This document shows, one piece after another, positions 1-5,446 of a stretch of DNA of 6,919 nucleotides (its first letter is position 1; every line of letters starts with the position of its first letter). The translations under genes were made by a program, and so were the position numbers. Source of the stretch: Candidatus Brocadia sp. (lineage in GTDB: Bacteria; Planctomycetota; Brocadiia; Brocadiales; Brocadiaceae); the NCBI GenBank assembly GCA_030837935.1, contig JAUQXU010000317.1, forward strand, positions 1 to 6,919, given 5' to 3'. The notes beneath the pieces were generated by a model, which saw nothing but the letters and a program-made list of their open reading frames with translations, made no database searches and was not told where the DNA came from.

Positions 1-71
1 AGGAGAAAAGGATTTTATTGATTTCCCGTGAAAATATCTCTTTGAATACAATTGTATTTGAAAATGATTGA
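1..71 (+). CDS. Possible 3' tail of a plus-strand gene entering from the left edge
   Basis: A plus-strand frame is open from the left edge (first full codon at position 3) and ends at TGA 69-71. It gives about 22 residues ending in NTIVFEND. A small hairpin with a T-run follows at 87-110, which would suit the end of a convergent gene facing the barrel-protein gene. The evidence is weak, because the piece is short and the overlapping minus-strand frame (178 down to 1) is also open and reads plausibly as protein. Only sequence to the left of the window can decide. No function can be assigned. Confidence 0.2.
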   Translation, partial: EKRILLISRENISLNTIVFEND

Positions 72-86
72 TCTGCAATTTCTTTC

Positions 87-110
87 ACCCTTTCAGGGTT
101 GATTGTTTTT
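87..110 (+). terminator. Weak hairpin plus T-run, possible terminator
   Basis: ACCCT (87-91) and AGGGT (95-99) form a five-pair stem with a TTC loop. GATTG and then five T (106-110) follow. On the plus strand this resembles a weak intrinsic terminator for a gene ending left of it. The stem is short, so chance is not excluded. Confidence 0.3.
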
Positions 111-120
111 ATATATTTTA

Positions 121-141
121 GCAGGGGGCTTTCCCACCTGC
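121..141 (-). terminator. GC-rich hairpin just after the barrel-protein gene
   Basis: GCAGGGGG (121-128) pairs with CCCACCTGC (133-141) through eight pairs, with one bulged A and a four-base loop. It starts 14 bases past the stop codon of the minus-strand barrel-protein gene, where a terminator is expected. The minus-strand bases after it are AT-rich (TAAAATATATAAAAAC) but are not a clean U-tract, so termination by this hairpin is plausible and not certain. Confidence 0.35.
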
Positions 142-155
142 TATATACTGATGCG

Positions 156-1175
156 TTAAAAAGAGATAGAACAGGTAACTATCGCCCTGTAATCTTCCAG
201 CCCCTCAGCGCCTTGCTGTTCGGATTCGTTGTTCAGGTCTTCCCATGTGGGCAATTTTATCAGCATTCCAATGCTAACATGTTTGCCAAACGTTGCCCTC
301 AAGCCCGGTGAAAGATAAAGGATCGTCCCGCCTGTCGCATCATCTGTTTCGTTCTCTTCATCCTGATCTTTTGTAAGATGGAGCACGTTCGATTCTGCAA
401 TAATATCGAGTCTGGAGAGAAACCCGTTCTTTTTCTCGTAAATTTCGTAACCGCCCGCTACATTGAAGCGAATTTCATTGCCTGGTTTGCCATCGTTGTG
501 CTCAGTAAATGTCGTAAGCGATGTATCCCCGGTCAAAGTAAAATGAGGAAAGATCATCTTCGATGCGACAAAGCCAAACATAAAAGTGGGGGCGTCAAAA
601 CCCGGCTGCATACCCATATCAAAGATATTTCCCTTATTATCACGATTAGATGTTTCACCGGTTGGCACCGTAAACCCTGCCTGCAGGGCCATTTTTAGGT
701 CATCCATGCTGTATTCAGCGCCATATGAGTCTTCCGGACCGTAACCATATAATCCGCGAACACCATCCCTTTCGCCATACTTAAAACCATACTGAAATAT
801 GAACCCCAAATCTCCCAACCCACTCGAAGTACCCAGACTATCCTGTTCCTTTATCGCCACCGGTAATATAGCATAGACACTGAGGGCGTCGGTAAAGCCA
901 TACCCGACAAGGGTGTTGAAGAAGGTAAAGGTGTAAATGTTTTCTGGTTCCGCATGGTCTTTGTGTTCAAAAGGCACGTATTCAAACTTTTCGTAAAGTA
1001 AAAAAGTCCCCTTGCCGATGGCCAAGGGAGAAGCCGTTTCAATGGGCGCTCCAGGCCCAAATGCAGTAGAAACCCCGCCGTGATGGGCAAAACTACTCAT
1101 TGTATTTACGATAAAAATAAAAACGAATAAAATAAAGCAAATAAAACAATGACGGTGTCTTTTTCCTGCTAACAT
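156..1175 (-). CDS. Outer-membrane beta-barrel transporter-like protein (MetA-pathway/phenol-degradation type fold)
   Basis: The product is 339 residues. Residues 1-30 form a signal peptide: basic start MLAGKRHRH, a long hydrophobic core, and probable cleavage after SFA, giving a mature start of HHGG. The rest shows alternating hydrophobic/polar strands with many aromatic residues, the motifs SGLGDL (118-123) and FTVPTGE (168-174), and a terminal phenylalanine (CSISF). These are typical of outer-membrane barrels of the family often labelled 'transporter' or phenol-degradation MetA-like. The ATG at 1175 has a strong GGAGG four bases upstream, so the start is secure. The gene lies 366 bases behind the nickel transporter on the same strand, so it could be the outer-membrane channel for nickel. 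The His-His at the mature N-terminus is suggestive, but the substrate is an inference from position. The gap holds repeats, so it probably has its own promoter. The fold class is fairly sure and the substrate is not. Confidence 0.75.
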   Translation of the reverse strand: MLAGKRHRHCFICFILFVFIFIVNTMSSFAHHGGVSTAFGPGAPIETASPLAIGKGTFLLYEKFEYVPFEHKDHAEPENIYTFTFFNTLVGYGFTDALSVYAILPVAIKEQDSLGTSSGLGDLGFIFQYGFKYGERDGVRGLYGYGPEDSYGAEYSMDDLKMALQAGFTVPTGETSNRDNKGNIFDMGMQPGFDAPTFMFGFVASKMIFPHFTLTGDTSLTTFTEHNDGKPGNEIRFNVAGGYEIYEKKNGFLSRLDIIAESNVLHLTKDQDEENETDDATGGTILYLSPGLRATFGKHVSIGMLIKLPTWEDLNNESEQQGAEGLEDYRAIVTCSISF

Positions 1176-1283
1176 GATACCTCCGAATCTTTTAATTAGG
1201 CCTTCGGCAACTTTTTATCTGCAGAACGACGAGGCTCGTCGATCTACAACCGCAGCTTTGAAATTCCTATACTTCCAGTTAAA

Positions 1284-1308
1284 CATGGACAAACAAAGTT
1301 TGTCCATG
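1284..1308. repeat. Perfect 11-bp inverted repeat (hairpin)
   Basis: CATGGACAAAC (1284-1294) and GTTTGTCCATG (1298-1308) are perfect inverted copies around an AAA loop. There is no T-run on either side, so it is not a standard intrinsic terminator. It resembles dispersed palindromic repeat units, but no second copy lies in this window. Confidence 0.8.
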
Positions 1309-1355
1309 CCACCCAGAAATCTATAAACAAAATATATGATTACCACAAAGGCAAA

Positions 1356-1442
1356 AGTTGTCATTGCGAGTGTACGACATGTGCGAGATGTCAGTGCAAT
1401 CTATAAGCGTATAGAGTTGCTTCATTGCTCGCAATGACAACT
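1356..1442. repeat. REP/MITE-like element with 15-bp perfect terminal inverted repeats
   Basis: The ends AGTTGTCATTGCGAG (1356-1370) and CTCGCAATGACAACT (1428-1442) are perfect inverted copies. Nested inside are TCTATA/TATAGA arms flanked by GCAA/TTGC around an AGCG loop, so the 87 bases could fold into a long hairpin. The GTCATTGCGAG end followed by an internal GCAATCT is the look of a palindromic element I recall from many environmental bacterial genomes. It has no coding capacity, so any mobility would need a transposase supplied elsewhere. No obvious target-site duplication is visible. Confidence 0.8.
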
Positions 1443-1541
1443 ATCATAATCTGAAACTTGCTCAATGGCATCTCAGAAAGTAACAACAACATACCGATAG
1501 CACTTATATAATATACGTGCCACCAATATCCAAAAAAATAT

Positions 1542-2264
1542 TTATCTTCTCATCACCTCCATCCCATATTGTTTTAAGGTATCTTCATCACGTACCAATT
1601 CATGAGTGGGTCTATCTGCTACGATCCTTCCCTTGTTCATGAGCACACAACGTTGTGTGACTTCCGAAATTAAATACAAATCATGCGATGCCACCATAAC
1701 GGCTATCGACAAACCTTTCAGATACGTAATCAATCTGCGCCGGTTCCTGTGATCAAGATCATTTGCAGGCTCATCGAGGATCAGCAATTGCGGTTCCATG
1801 GCCATCGCAGCAGCCAGGGCAACACTCCGTTTCTGCCCGCCGGATAAATGATGCGGCGGCCGATGGCTTACCTCCTTCAGGTCAAAATATGCCAGCCACT
1901 TCTCTACAGTTTCCTGTATCCTTTGTTTCGGCCACCCTAAATTCCTTGGGCCAAATGCAATCTCTTACCAAACAGAAGAACAGAAGAGTTGATCGTTTAC
2001 CTGCTGAAACGTCAGCGCCACGTGACGTCTGACTTCGTTAATGTTCTTATGCTCAGCAAGCGGATGGTCTAACACCTCTATACACCCTGAAATAGGTTCC
2101 AGCAAACCATTCAAATGCCAGAAGAAGGTGGTTTTGCCAGCCCCGCTTGGTCCGATCACTCCCACTTTTTCCTGCTGATGAACGGATAACGACAGATCAG
2201 ATAGCGCCAATTCTCCATTTTGATATCTGAAGGATAAATTCCGGACACGGATAACACAGGACAT
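1542..2264 (-). pseudogene. cbiO: Nickel/cobalt ECF transporter ATPase CbiO, interrupted by an in-frame TAA
   Basis: This is the cytoplasmic ABC ATPase that would power nickel (or cobalt) uptake with CbiQ and CbiM. The frame has 240 sense-or-stop positions before the terminal stop, close to a normal CbiO. Seen in order are Walker A GPSGAGKTT (38-46), the Q-loop TFQQ (85-88), signature LSGGQ (140-144), Walker B LLILDEP (160-166), a D-loop NDLD (168-171) and switch histidine H194 in ASHDL. Codon 100 (1965-1967) is TAA, between SSVW and EIAFGP. CbiO proteins usually have an acidic residue there, so GAA to TAA would explain it. No indel is present. As written the product stops after 99 residues, before the signature and Walker B. 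An internal ATG at 1805 could start the tail, but that piece lacks Walker A. The ATG at 2264 has GGAG nine bases upstream, and the gene overlaps cbiQ by 68 bases. Sequence error is possible. Confidence 0.85.
1965..1967 (-). other. Premature TAA within cbiO
   Basis: This is the only lesion in the cbiO frame. Plus-strand TTA here reads TAA, followed directly by GAG ATT GCA (E-I-A). Reading continues in the same frame to the natural stop at 1542-1544, with all later ATPase motifs present. Confidence 0.9.
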
Positions 2265-2940
2265 TGCAAACTACTCCAAACCACACAATACATGTTAAGA
2301 GAAATAGAAAAATCAAACTGTTATAGGGAACTGCAATGATATCTTTATCGTCAACAAGAAAAGGCAACGTGCCGCTAAATCCACGGGACTGCATGGCACG
2401 TTCTACATTTTCAGCCTGCTCAAAACTTGCCAACAGCAAACAACCAACACCTCCTGCAAGATTGCGCAATTGTAAAGGATGTATGCCTCTTTTCGCCCCA
2501 CGGGAGGCCTGAGCGGCAAGCGTCATCTTTAACCGTTCTAATAAGATGGGCAAAAACCGTGCAGTAAATGCTACTATGTGTATCAAAACCAATGGTACCC
2601 TTAATTTTTCAAAAGTTAATAAGATGCGTTCGAATCCAACCCAGGCTATCCACATCACGACCCACAACCACATTACCAACATCTTCGTTACCAGGACAGG
2701 AGCAAGAGAACGCCCCTCATCTGTCCAAAGCATGGTTACACCTGTTAGTATGAAAAAGATCAGCACCCCTTTACAACGCCATGCAGTAACAAACGTCTTT
2801 CTTATTACAAACACAGCAAACACATTGATAATCAACAAATAAAGGAGAAGATAAAAAAGATTGTCGAGCAACCCAAGCCCTGTCAGAATCAACAAAACAA
2901 GCACCGTTCCCAAACGTGTTGAAGGCGGAGATATACTCAT
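2197..2940 (-). CDS. cbiQ: ECF transporter transmembrane coupling protein CbiQ (nickel/cobalt)
   Basis: This inner-membrane T component couples ATP hydrolysis by CbiO to the metal-binding CbiM. The product is 247 residues, a usual length. Hydrophobic segments lie near 12-46, 58-70, 82-102, 116-128 and 207-230. The cytoplasmic coupling region carries the two family-defining Ala/Ser-Arg-Gly motifs, SRG at 146-148 (AQASRGAKRG) and SRG at 185-187 (AMQSRGF), which bind grooves in the ATPase. The gene begins 9 bases after the nikL-like stop, with only a weak ribosome site, so translational coupling is likely. Its last 68 bases overlap cbiO, and the final residues (about 232-247, ending KWRIGAI) are encoded inside the cbiO start region. 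I see no damage in this gene, although its partner ATPase carries a stop. Confidence 0.9.
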   Translation of the reverse strand: MSISPPSTRLGTVLVLLILTGLGLLDNLFYLLLYLLIINVFAVFVIRKTFVTAWRCKGVLIFFILTGVTMLWTDEGRSLAPVLVTKMLVMWLWVVMWIAWVGFERILLTFEKLRVPLVLIHIVAFTARFLPILLERLKMTLAAQASRGAKRGIHPLQLRNLAGGVGCLLLASFEQAENVERAMQSRGFSGTLPFLVDDKDIIAVPYNSLIFLFLLTCIVWFGVVCNVLCYPCPEFILQISKWRIGAI

Positions 2941-2948
2941 TACGGATT

Positions 2949-3368
2949 TCAGATTTTCGATCTTAGATTTAACAGACGTTTCATAATAAGACCGCCTCCA
3001 GCCAGGACGGCGATTCCAATTGTAATGCGGACGCCGAAATAATCAAAGATGCCCTTTGAAGTTCCTTGTAAAACTTCTTGCCATGCAATCCGCGTAAGAT
3101 GCCCCCCTGGTGCCTCAACAATAACAAATTTCGGCCCGCCCTCTACCTCTTTCGGTAACGTCCATATCCCTTTCTCATCCAAGGTATCTCTGACGATTAC
3201 AATACCATCCTCATCCACGACGGTAACCACAGCGCCTGAGGCCGGTGAATAATCGCTAAAATTTGCATGCAGCCTTCCTCCTTCAGATGATACATAAAGT
3301 CCATGTCCATTCACTCTAGAAGGGAGGAAAAAAAGGATACAAAAAATACAGAAAAGAACAATCCTCAC
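2949..3368 (-). CDS. NikL-like accessory protein of the nickel ECF transporter
   Basis: The product is 139 residues. An N-terminal signal or anchor segment (1-21) precedes GHGLYV. An extracytoplasmic domain of about 80 residues is rich in beta strands (ASGAVVTVVDEDG, near 43-55). A C-terminal membrane helix (about 112-130) ends with basic RLLNLRSKI. This layout fits NikL, the small accessory protein found in NikMLQO-type nickel transporters, better than CbiN, which is mostly two helices with a short loop. The histidine just after the signal region could contact metal before transfer to NikM; that is inference. The start is GTG at 3368, overlapping the cbiM stop in GTGA, with GGAG seven bases upstream (3376-3379). 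Tight coupling to cbiM supports a role in the same complex. Confidence 0.7.
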   Translation of the reverse strand: MRIVLFCIFCILFFLPSRVNGHGLYVSSEGGRLHANFSDYSPASGAVVTVVDEDGIVIVRDTLDEKGIWTLPKEVEGGPKFVIVEAPGGHLTRIAWQEVLQGTSKGIFDYFGVRITIGIAVLAGGGLIMKRLLNLRSKI

Positions 3369-3970
3369 AGGAAAACTCCGAGTAATGATGGTTTAACTTT
3401 TTGCAGAAAATGCACTAACCAAAAACTGATAATACCTTCTACGATAGCGATAGGAATATGGCCCAGAAAAACCAATTTGGCGAGAGGCATAAGCGCCGTA
3501 TTCGTCGTAGATAGCGTTACATAGAGCAAAATTGCCGAAATCAAGATTGTTCCACCGCCGATAAGCGATCCTATCCACGGACGCTTTTTGGGAGAGGCCT
3601 GCTTTATCCAATGACGCCCAAGCACCCCCATGATGGCGCCAGGCAAGGCCATGATGGAGATATTAACTCCCAAAACCGTCAGGCCACCAAAGCCGATTAA
3701 CAGTGCCTGGAGTAAAAGACCTACCGTTATGATGGTTAAGGCACCCCAACCAAGCAGCAGTCCTGCTATGCCACCGAGCACAAGGTGCATGCTGAACGGT
3801 CCAACAGGTACATGGATTGTCGAGCCTGCAAAGAAAGCCGCAGAAACCACCCCATACGTTCCCACCTGATCCGTCTGCAAGCGGCGAACAGATATTGCCA
3901 GGACAGGCAAAGCGATTGCCCAGCCTATTCCAACAACCATTGGAGAAAGGACTCCGTCACTGATATGCAT
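3365..3970 (-). CDS. cbiM: Nickel/cobalt ECF transporter substrate-binding membrane protein CbiM/NikM
   Basis: This is the S component that binds Ni(II) or Co(II) in the inner membrane. I place the start at ATG 3970, giving 201 residues beginning MHISDGVLSP. In this family the free amino terminus of Met1 and His2 bind the metal, so an extra residue from the TTG at 3973 would break the site. GGGAG lies eight bases upstream (3979-3983). Other hallmarks are the HVPVGPFSMHLVLGG segment with His53 and His62 (one is expected to be the third-position ligand), several glycine-rich membrane helices, and GHIPIAIVEG at 170-179. The family alone does not separate nickel from cobalt. The nikR gene immediately upstream makes nickel the better guess, so nikM is an equally fair symbol. 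The stop overlaps the next gene by four bases. Confidence 0.92.
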   Translation of the reverse strand: MHISDGVLSPMVVGIGWAIALPVLAISVRRLQTDQVGTYGVVSAAFFAGSTIHVPVGPFSMHLVLGGIAGLLLGWGALTIITVGLLLQALLIGFGGLTVLGVNISIMALPGAIMGVLGRHWIKQASPKKRPWIGSLIGGGTILISAILLYVTLSTTNTALMPLAKLVFLGHIPIAIVEGIISFWLVHFLQKVKPSLLGVFL

Positions 3971-3978
3971 CAATAAAT

Positions 3979-3983
3979 CTCCC
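3979..3983 (-). promoter_or_regulatory. Ribosome binding site that selects the MHIS start of cbiM
   Basis: GGGAG on the minus strand sits eight bases before ATG 3970 and five before the TTG at 3973. The spacing and the need for a free Met-His N-terminus both favour the ATG. Confidence 0.7.
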
Positions 3984-3992
3984 GTTAAGTAC

Positions 3993-4011
3993 TACAATTA
4001 TTTTATTCGTG
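3993..4011 (-). promoter_or_regulatory. Degenerate copy of the CACGA-N9-TCGTG palindrome upstream of cbiM
   Basis: On the minus strand CACGA is followed nine bases later by TTGTA, the same half-site and spacing as the palindrome in the nikR promoter, with the second arm matching at three of five positions. It lies 23 bases before the cbiM start, in the short nikR-cbiM gap. It could be a second operator or a coincidence in AT-rich DNA. Confidence 0.25.
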
Positions 4012-4036
4012 CCATCGTAGGGGAAAATTTTTTTAG

Positions 4037-4453
4037 TTAAATTATTTCCGTTCCTGTTGTGGTCATGGAAAATCCCCCATGTTTTACTCCTTTTGCGGAT
4101 TTTAATTTTCCATATAATGCTTCTATTTCTCTCGGTTTGCCCTTTACTACCACAATTTCCAAACAGTTGTCTTCGTCTAAATGGATATGCTGGGTGGAAA
4201 GGACGGTATCATGATAGTCGTGTTGAATGTCAATGAGGAGATTGGTTAAGTCTCTCTTATGATGATTATAGATAAGGGTAATTGACCCGGTAACCTCTTT
4301 ACCCTCCTGCCATTCCTTTTTAACCAAGTCATCCCGAATCAGGTCGCGTATAGCTTCAGAGCGGTTGGTATATTTTTTCTGTTTTATACGCTCATCAAAT
4401 TTTTGGAGCAATTCCTTATCAAGAGAGACTCCAAATCTGACTAAATTTGACAT
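4037..4453 (-). CDS. nikR: Nickel-responsive transcriptional regulator NikR
   Basis: This is a cytoplasmic nickel sensor and DNA-binding repressor. With the start at ATG 4453 it is 138 residues, the family norm, opening MSNLVRFGVSLDKELL. Residues 1 to about 45 form the ribbon-helix-helix DNA-binding domain (including NRSEAIRDLIRD). The rest is the ACT-like metal domain that builds the tetramer. The four nickel ligands of the family appear with correct spacing: His78, His89, His91 (QHIHLDEDN) and Cys97 (NCLEIVVVKG). A GTG at 4465 would add four residues, but it lies inside the Shine-Dalgarno GAGG (4460-4463), so I reject it. The gene is first in the nickel locus, 66 bases before cbiM with no terminator between. 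A promoter with an embedded palindrome at 4492-4521 suggests autoregulation. All residues needed for metal response look intact. Confidence 0.96.
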   Translation of the reverse strand: MSNLVRFGVSLDKELLQKFDERIKQKKYTNRSEAIRDLIRDDLVKKEWQEGKEVTGSITLIYNHHKRDLTNLLIDIQHDYHDTVLSTQHIHLDEDNCLEIVVVKGKPREIEALYGKLKSAKGVKHGGFSMTTTGTEII

Positions 4454-4457
4454 AAAA

Positions 4458-4463
4458 TTCCTC
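4458..4463 (-). promoter_or_regulatory. Ribosome binding site fixing the nikR start
   Basis: GAGGAA on the minus strand precedes ATG 4453, with six bases between GAGG and the ATG. The competing GTG at 4465 overlaps this site. Confidence 0.75.
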
Positions 4464-4491
4464 ACACTATTTAATACTTATGAATGAGGCG

Positions 4492-4521
4492 ATGATAGCA
4501 CGACTATTAATATCGTGTCAA
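4492..4521 (-). promoter_or_regulatory. Sigma-70-type promoter of the nikR-cbi operon
   Basis: On the minus strand a perfect -35 TTGACA (4516-4521) and a -10 TATCAT (4492-4497) are separated by 18 bases. Transcription would begin near 4485, leaving a leader of about 30 bases before nikR. This is the best promoter in the window. Confidence 0.7.
4499..4517. promoter_or_regulatory. Palindrome in the nikR promoter spacer, candidate operator
   Basis: CACGA (4499-4503) and TCGTG (4513-4517) flank an AT-rich centre containing TATTAATA. It lies almost wholly between the -35 and -10 boxes, so a bound protein would block polymerase. NikR is the obvious candidate by position. However, the half-sites are closer together than in the E. 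coli NikR operator (GTATGA-N16-TCATAC), so binding by NikR is unproven. Confidence 0.45.
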
Positions 4522-4651
4522 GGATTTTTTACAACAACATCTTTATGTAATGGCCTTCGGGTTTTTGTAATTGCCTCTTGAGGAATATTTGTTACCATAA
4601 GTTTTATGTAATTTACCATAGAAACACATTTTTATATAAAGGAGATAATGT

Positions 4652-4942
4652 ATGAAGCGGATTGGGCATTTTGCAGGCTTTGCCACGGTAGCTTTATTTT
4701 CAATGGCTTCTTATACTGTTACTACGGCTATTGCTGGTTCTGATTGTTGTGGTGCAAAGCAAGTTTCGGCTGATGAAAAGGCAGAAACGAAATGTATGGC
4801 TTGTGGAAAACCTATCAGTAACAAAGATAAGGCGATAAAGGTTGAACACGAGGGGAAAGCGATTTATCTCTGCTGCGCGGATTGTGCTGAAAAATTCAAA
4901 AAGAACCCGGGCGAATGTATGAGAGATAAAGAACAAAAATAA
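4652..4942 (+). CDS. Secreted cysteine-rich YHS/TRASH-type metal-binding protein
   Basis: The product is 96 residues. Residues 1-28 are a Sec signal peptide with AIA/G cleavage, so the protein should act in the periplasm. The mature part has Cys32-Cys33, then a YHS/TRASH-like domain: Cys48-x2-Cys51 (CMACGKPISNKDKAIKV), an aromatic/hydrophobic turn (AIYLCC), Cys74-Cys75-x2-Cys78 (CCADC), the helix EKFKKNPGE and Cys89. Such domains bind soft or transition metals such as copper. The exact metal here is unknown. AAGGAG (4639-4644) sits seven bases before the ATG. It is divergent from nikR across 198 bases and lies 42 bases before the peroxiredoxin gene on the same strand, so the two may be co-transcribed. 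A link to nickel handling is possible but rests only on adjacency. Confidence 0.8.
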   Translation: MKRIGHFAGFATVALFSMASYTVTTAIAGSDCCGAKQVSADEKAETKCMACGKPISNKDKAIKVEHEGKAIYLCCADCAEKFKKNPGECMRDKEQK

Positions 4943-4972
4943 GGATTACACTTTCTTATGAAAATTGGAATA

Positions 4973-4976
4973 GGAG
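4973..4976 (+). promoter_or_regulatory. Ribosome binding site that selects the later start of bcp
   Basis: GGAG lies eight bases before ATG 4985. The earlier in-frame ATG at 4958 has only AAGG 13 bases upstream. The later start gives the usual MPVKIGDPAPDF beginning. Confidence 0.7.
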
Positions 4977-4984
4977 AAGATGCT

Positions 4985-5446
4985 ATGCCAGTAAAGATAG
5001 GTGATCCAGCACCTGATTTTCAAGTAAAGGACGACGCTGGGAAGATGCGTACACTCACTGAATTTCGCGGTAAAAAGGTAGTGCTCTATTTTTATCCGAA
5101 GGATAACACACCCGGATGTACCAAAGAGGCCTGCAGTTTTCGTGATGGATACAGCACCTTGCAGGAGGCTGGAATTGTTATCCTGGGTGTCAGTTTTGAT
5201 TCACCGGAGTCCCACCGGAAATTCAAAGAGAAACAGAAACTACCCTTTATTTTGTTGAGTGATGAGAAAAAGGAAGTTGCAAATGCTTACGGCGCTTCTG
5301 GTGGCCTTTTAGGTTCTCTCATGGCAAAACGATGCACGTATCTGATTGACGAACATGGGAAGATCGTCCATATCTTTAAGAAGGTAGACGTAAAAAACCA
5401 TGCAGAGGAAGTCTTACAAGCATTTTCCGAACATTCCAAAAAATAA
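4985..5446 (+). CDS. bcp: Thiol peroxidase of the Bcp/PrxQ peroxiredoxin family
   Basis: This thioredoxin-fold peroxidase reduces hydrogen peroxide and organic hydroperoxides using thiols, probably in the cytoplasm because no signal peptide is seen. It is 153 residues from ATG 4985, matching the family. The start GDPAPDF, the strand VVLYFYPKDNTPGCTKEAC and the core ILGVSFDSPESHRKF are diagnostic. The peroxidatic Cys45 sits in the PxxxTxxC context (PKDNTPGC). The resolving Cys50 lies five residues on, the atypical two-cysteine arrangement of PrxQ. Arg116 in KRCTYLID fits the conserved active-site arginine. An additional Cys117 is beside it. Starting at ATG 4958 would add nine residues with a poor ribosome site, and I reject that. 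It follows the secreted cysteine-rich gene closely, so the pair may act against metal-linked oxidative stress; that is inference. Confidence 0.95.
   Translation: MPVKIGDPAPDFQVKDDAGKMRTLTEFRGKKVVLYFYPKDNTPGCTKEACSFRDGYSTLQEAGIVILGVSFDSPESHRKFKEKQKLPFILLSDEKKEVANAYGASGGLLGSLMAKRCTYLIDEHGKIVHIFKKVDVKNHAEEVLQAFSEHSKK

Larger units (their letters stand above)
1176..1541. other. Non-coding, repeat-bearing gap between cbiO and the barrel-protein gene
   Basis: I see no gene in these 366 bases. They hold the barrel gene's Shine-Dalgarno (1180-1184). There is a small hairpin with stem CGACGA/TCGTCG (1227-1232 and 1236-1241). Two larger inverted repeats are listed separately. A weak hairpin with GCAC/GTGC ends (1500-1503 and 1517-1520) follows the cbiO stop and lacks a U-tract. 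No convincing promoter stands out for the barrel gene, although one must lie here if it is not read from the nickel operon. Confidence 0.6.

Noticed and set aside
378..698. Plus-strand open frame of 106 codons
   Set aside because: It lies entirely opposite the well-supported barrel-protein gene and its translation shows no domain-like features.
1542..1805. Separate 87-residue ATPase gene starting at ATG 1805
   Set aside because: The frame upstream (1806-1964) continues with CbiO sequence including the LSGGQ signature, so this is the second part of one interrupted cbiO.
3971..3973. TTG start adding one residue to CbiM
   Set aside because: It would give Met-Met-His and spoil the Met1-His2 metal site. 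The ATG at 3970 has better ribosome-site spacing.
4454..4465. GTG start adding four residues to NikR
   Set aside because: The Shine-Dalgarno sequence lies inside this extension, and the family begins at MSNLVRFGVSL.
4454..4491. Cobalamin or NiCo riboswitch in the nickel operon leader
   Set aside because: The predicted leader is only about 30 bases and has no structured element. Control by NikR is the simpler explanation.
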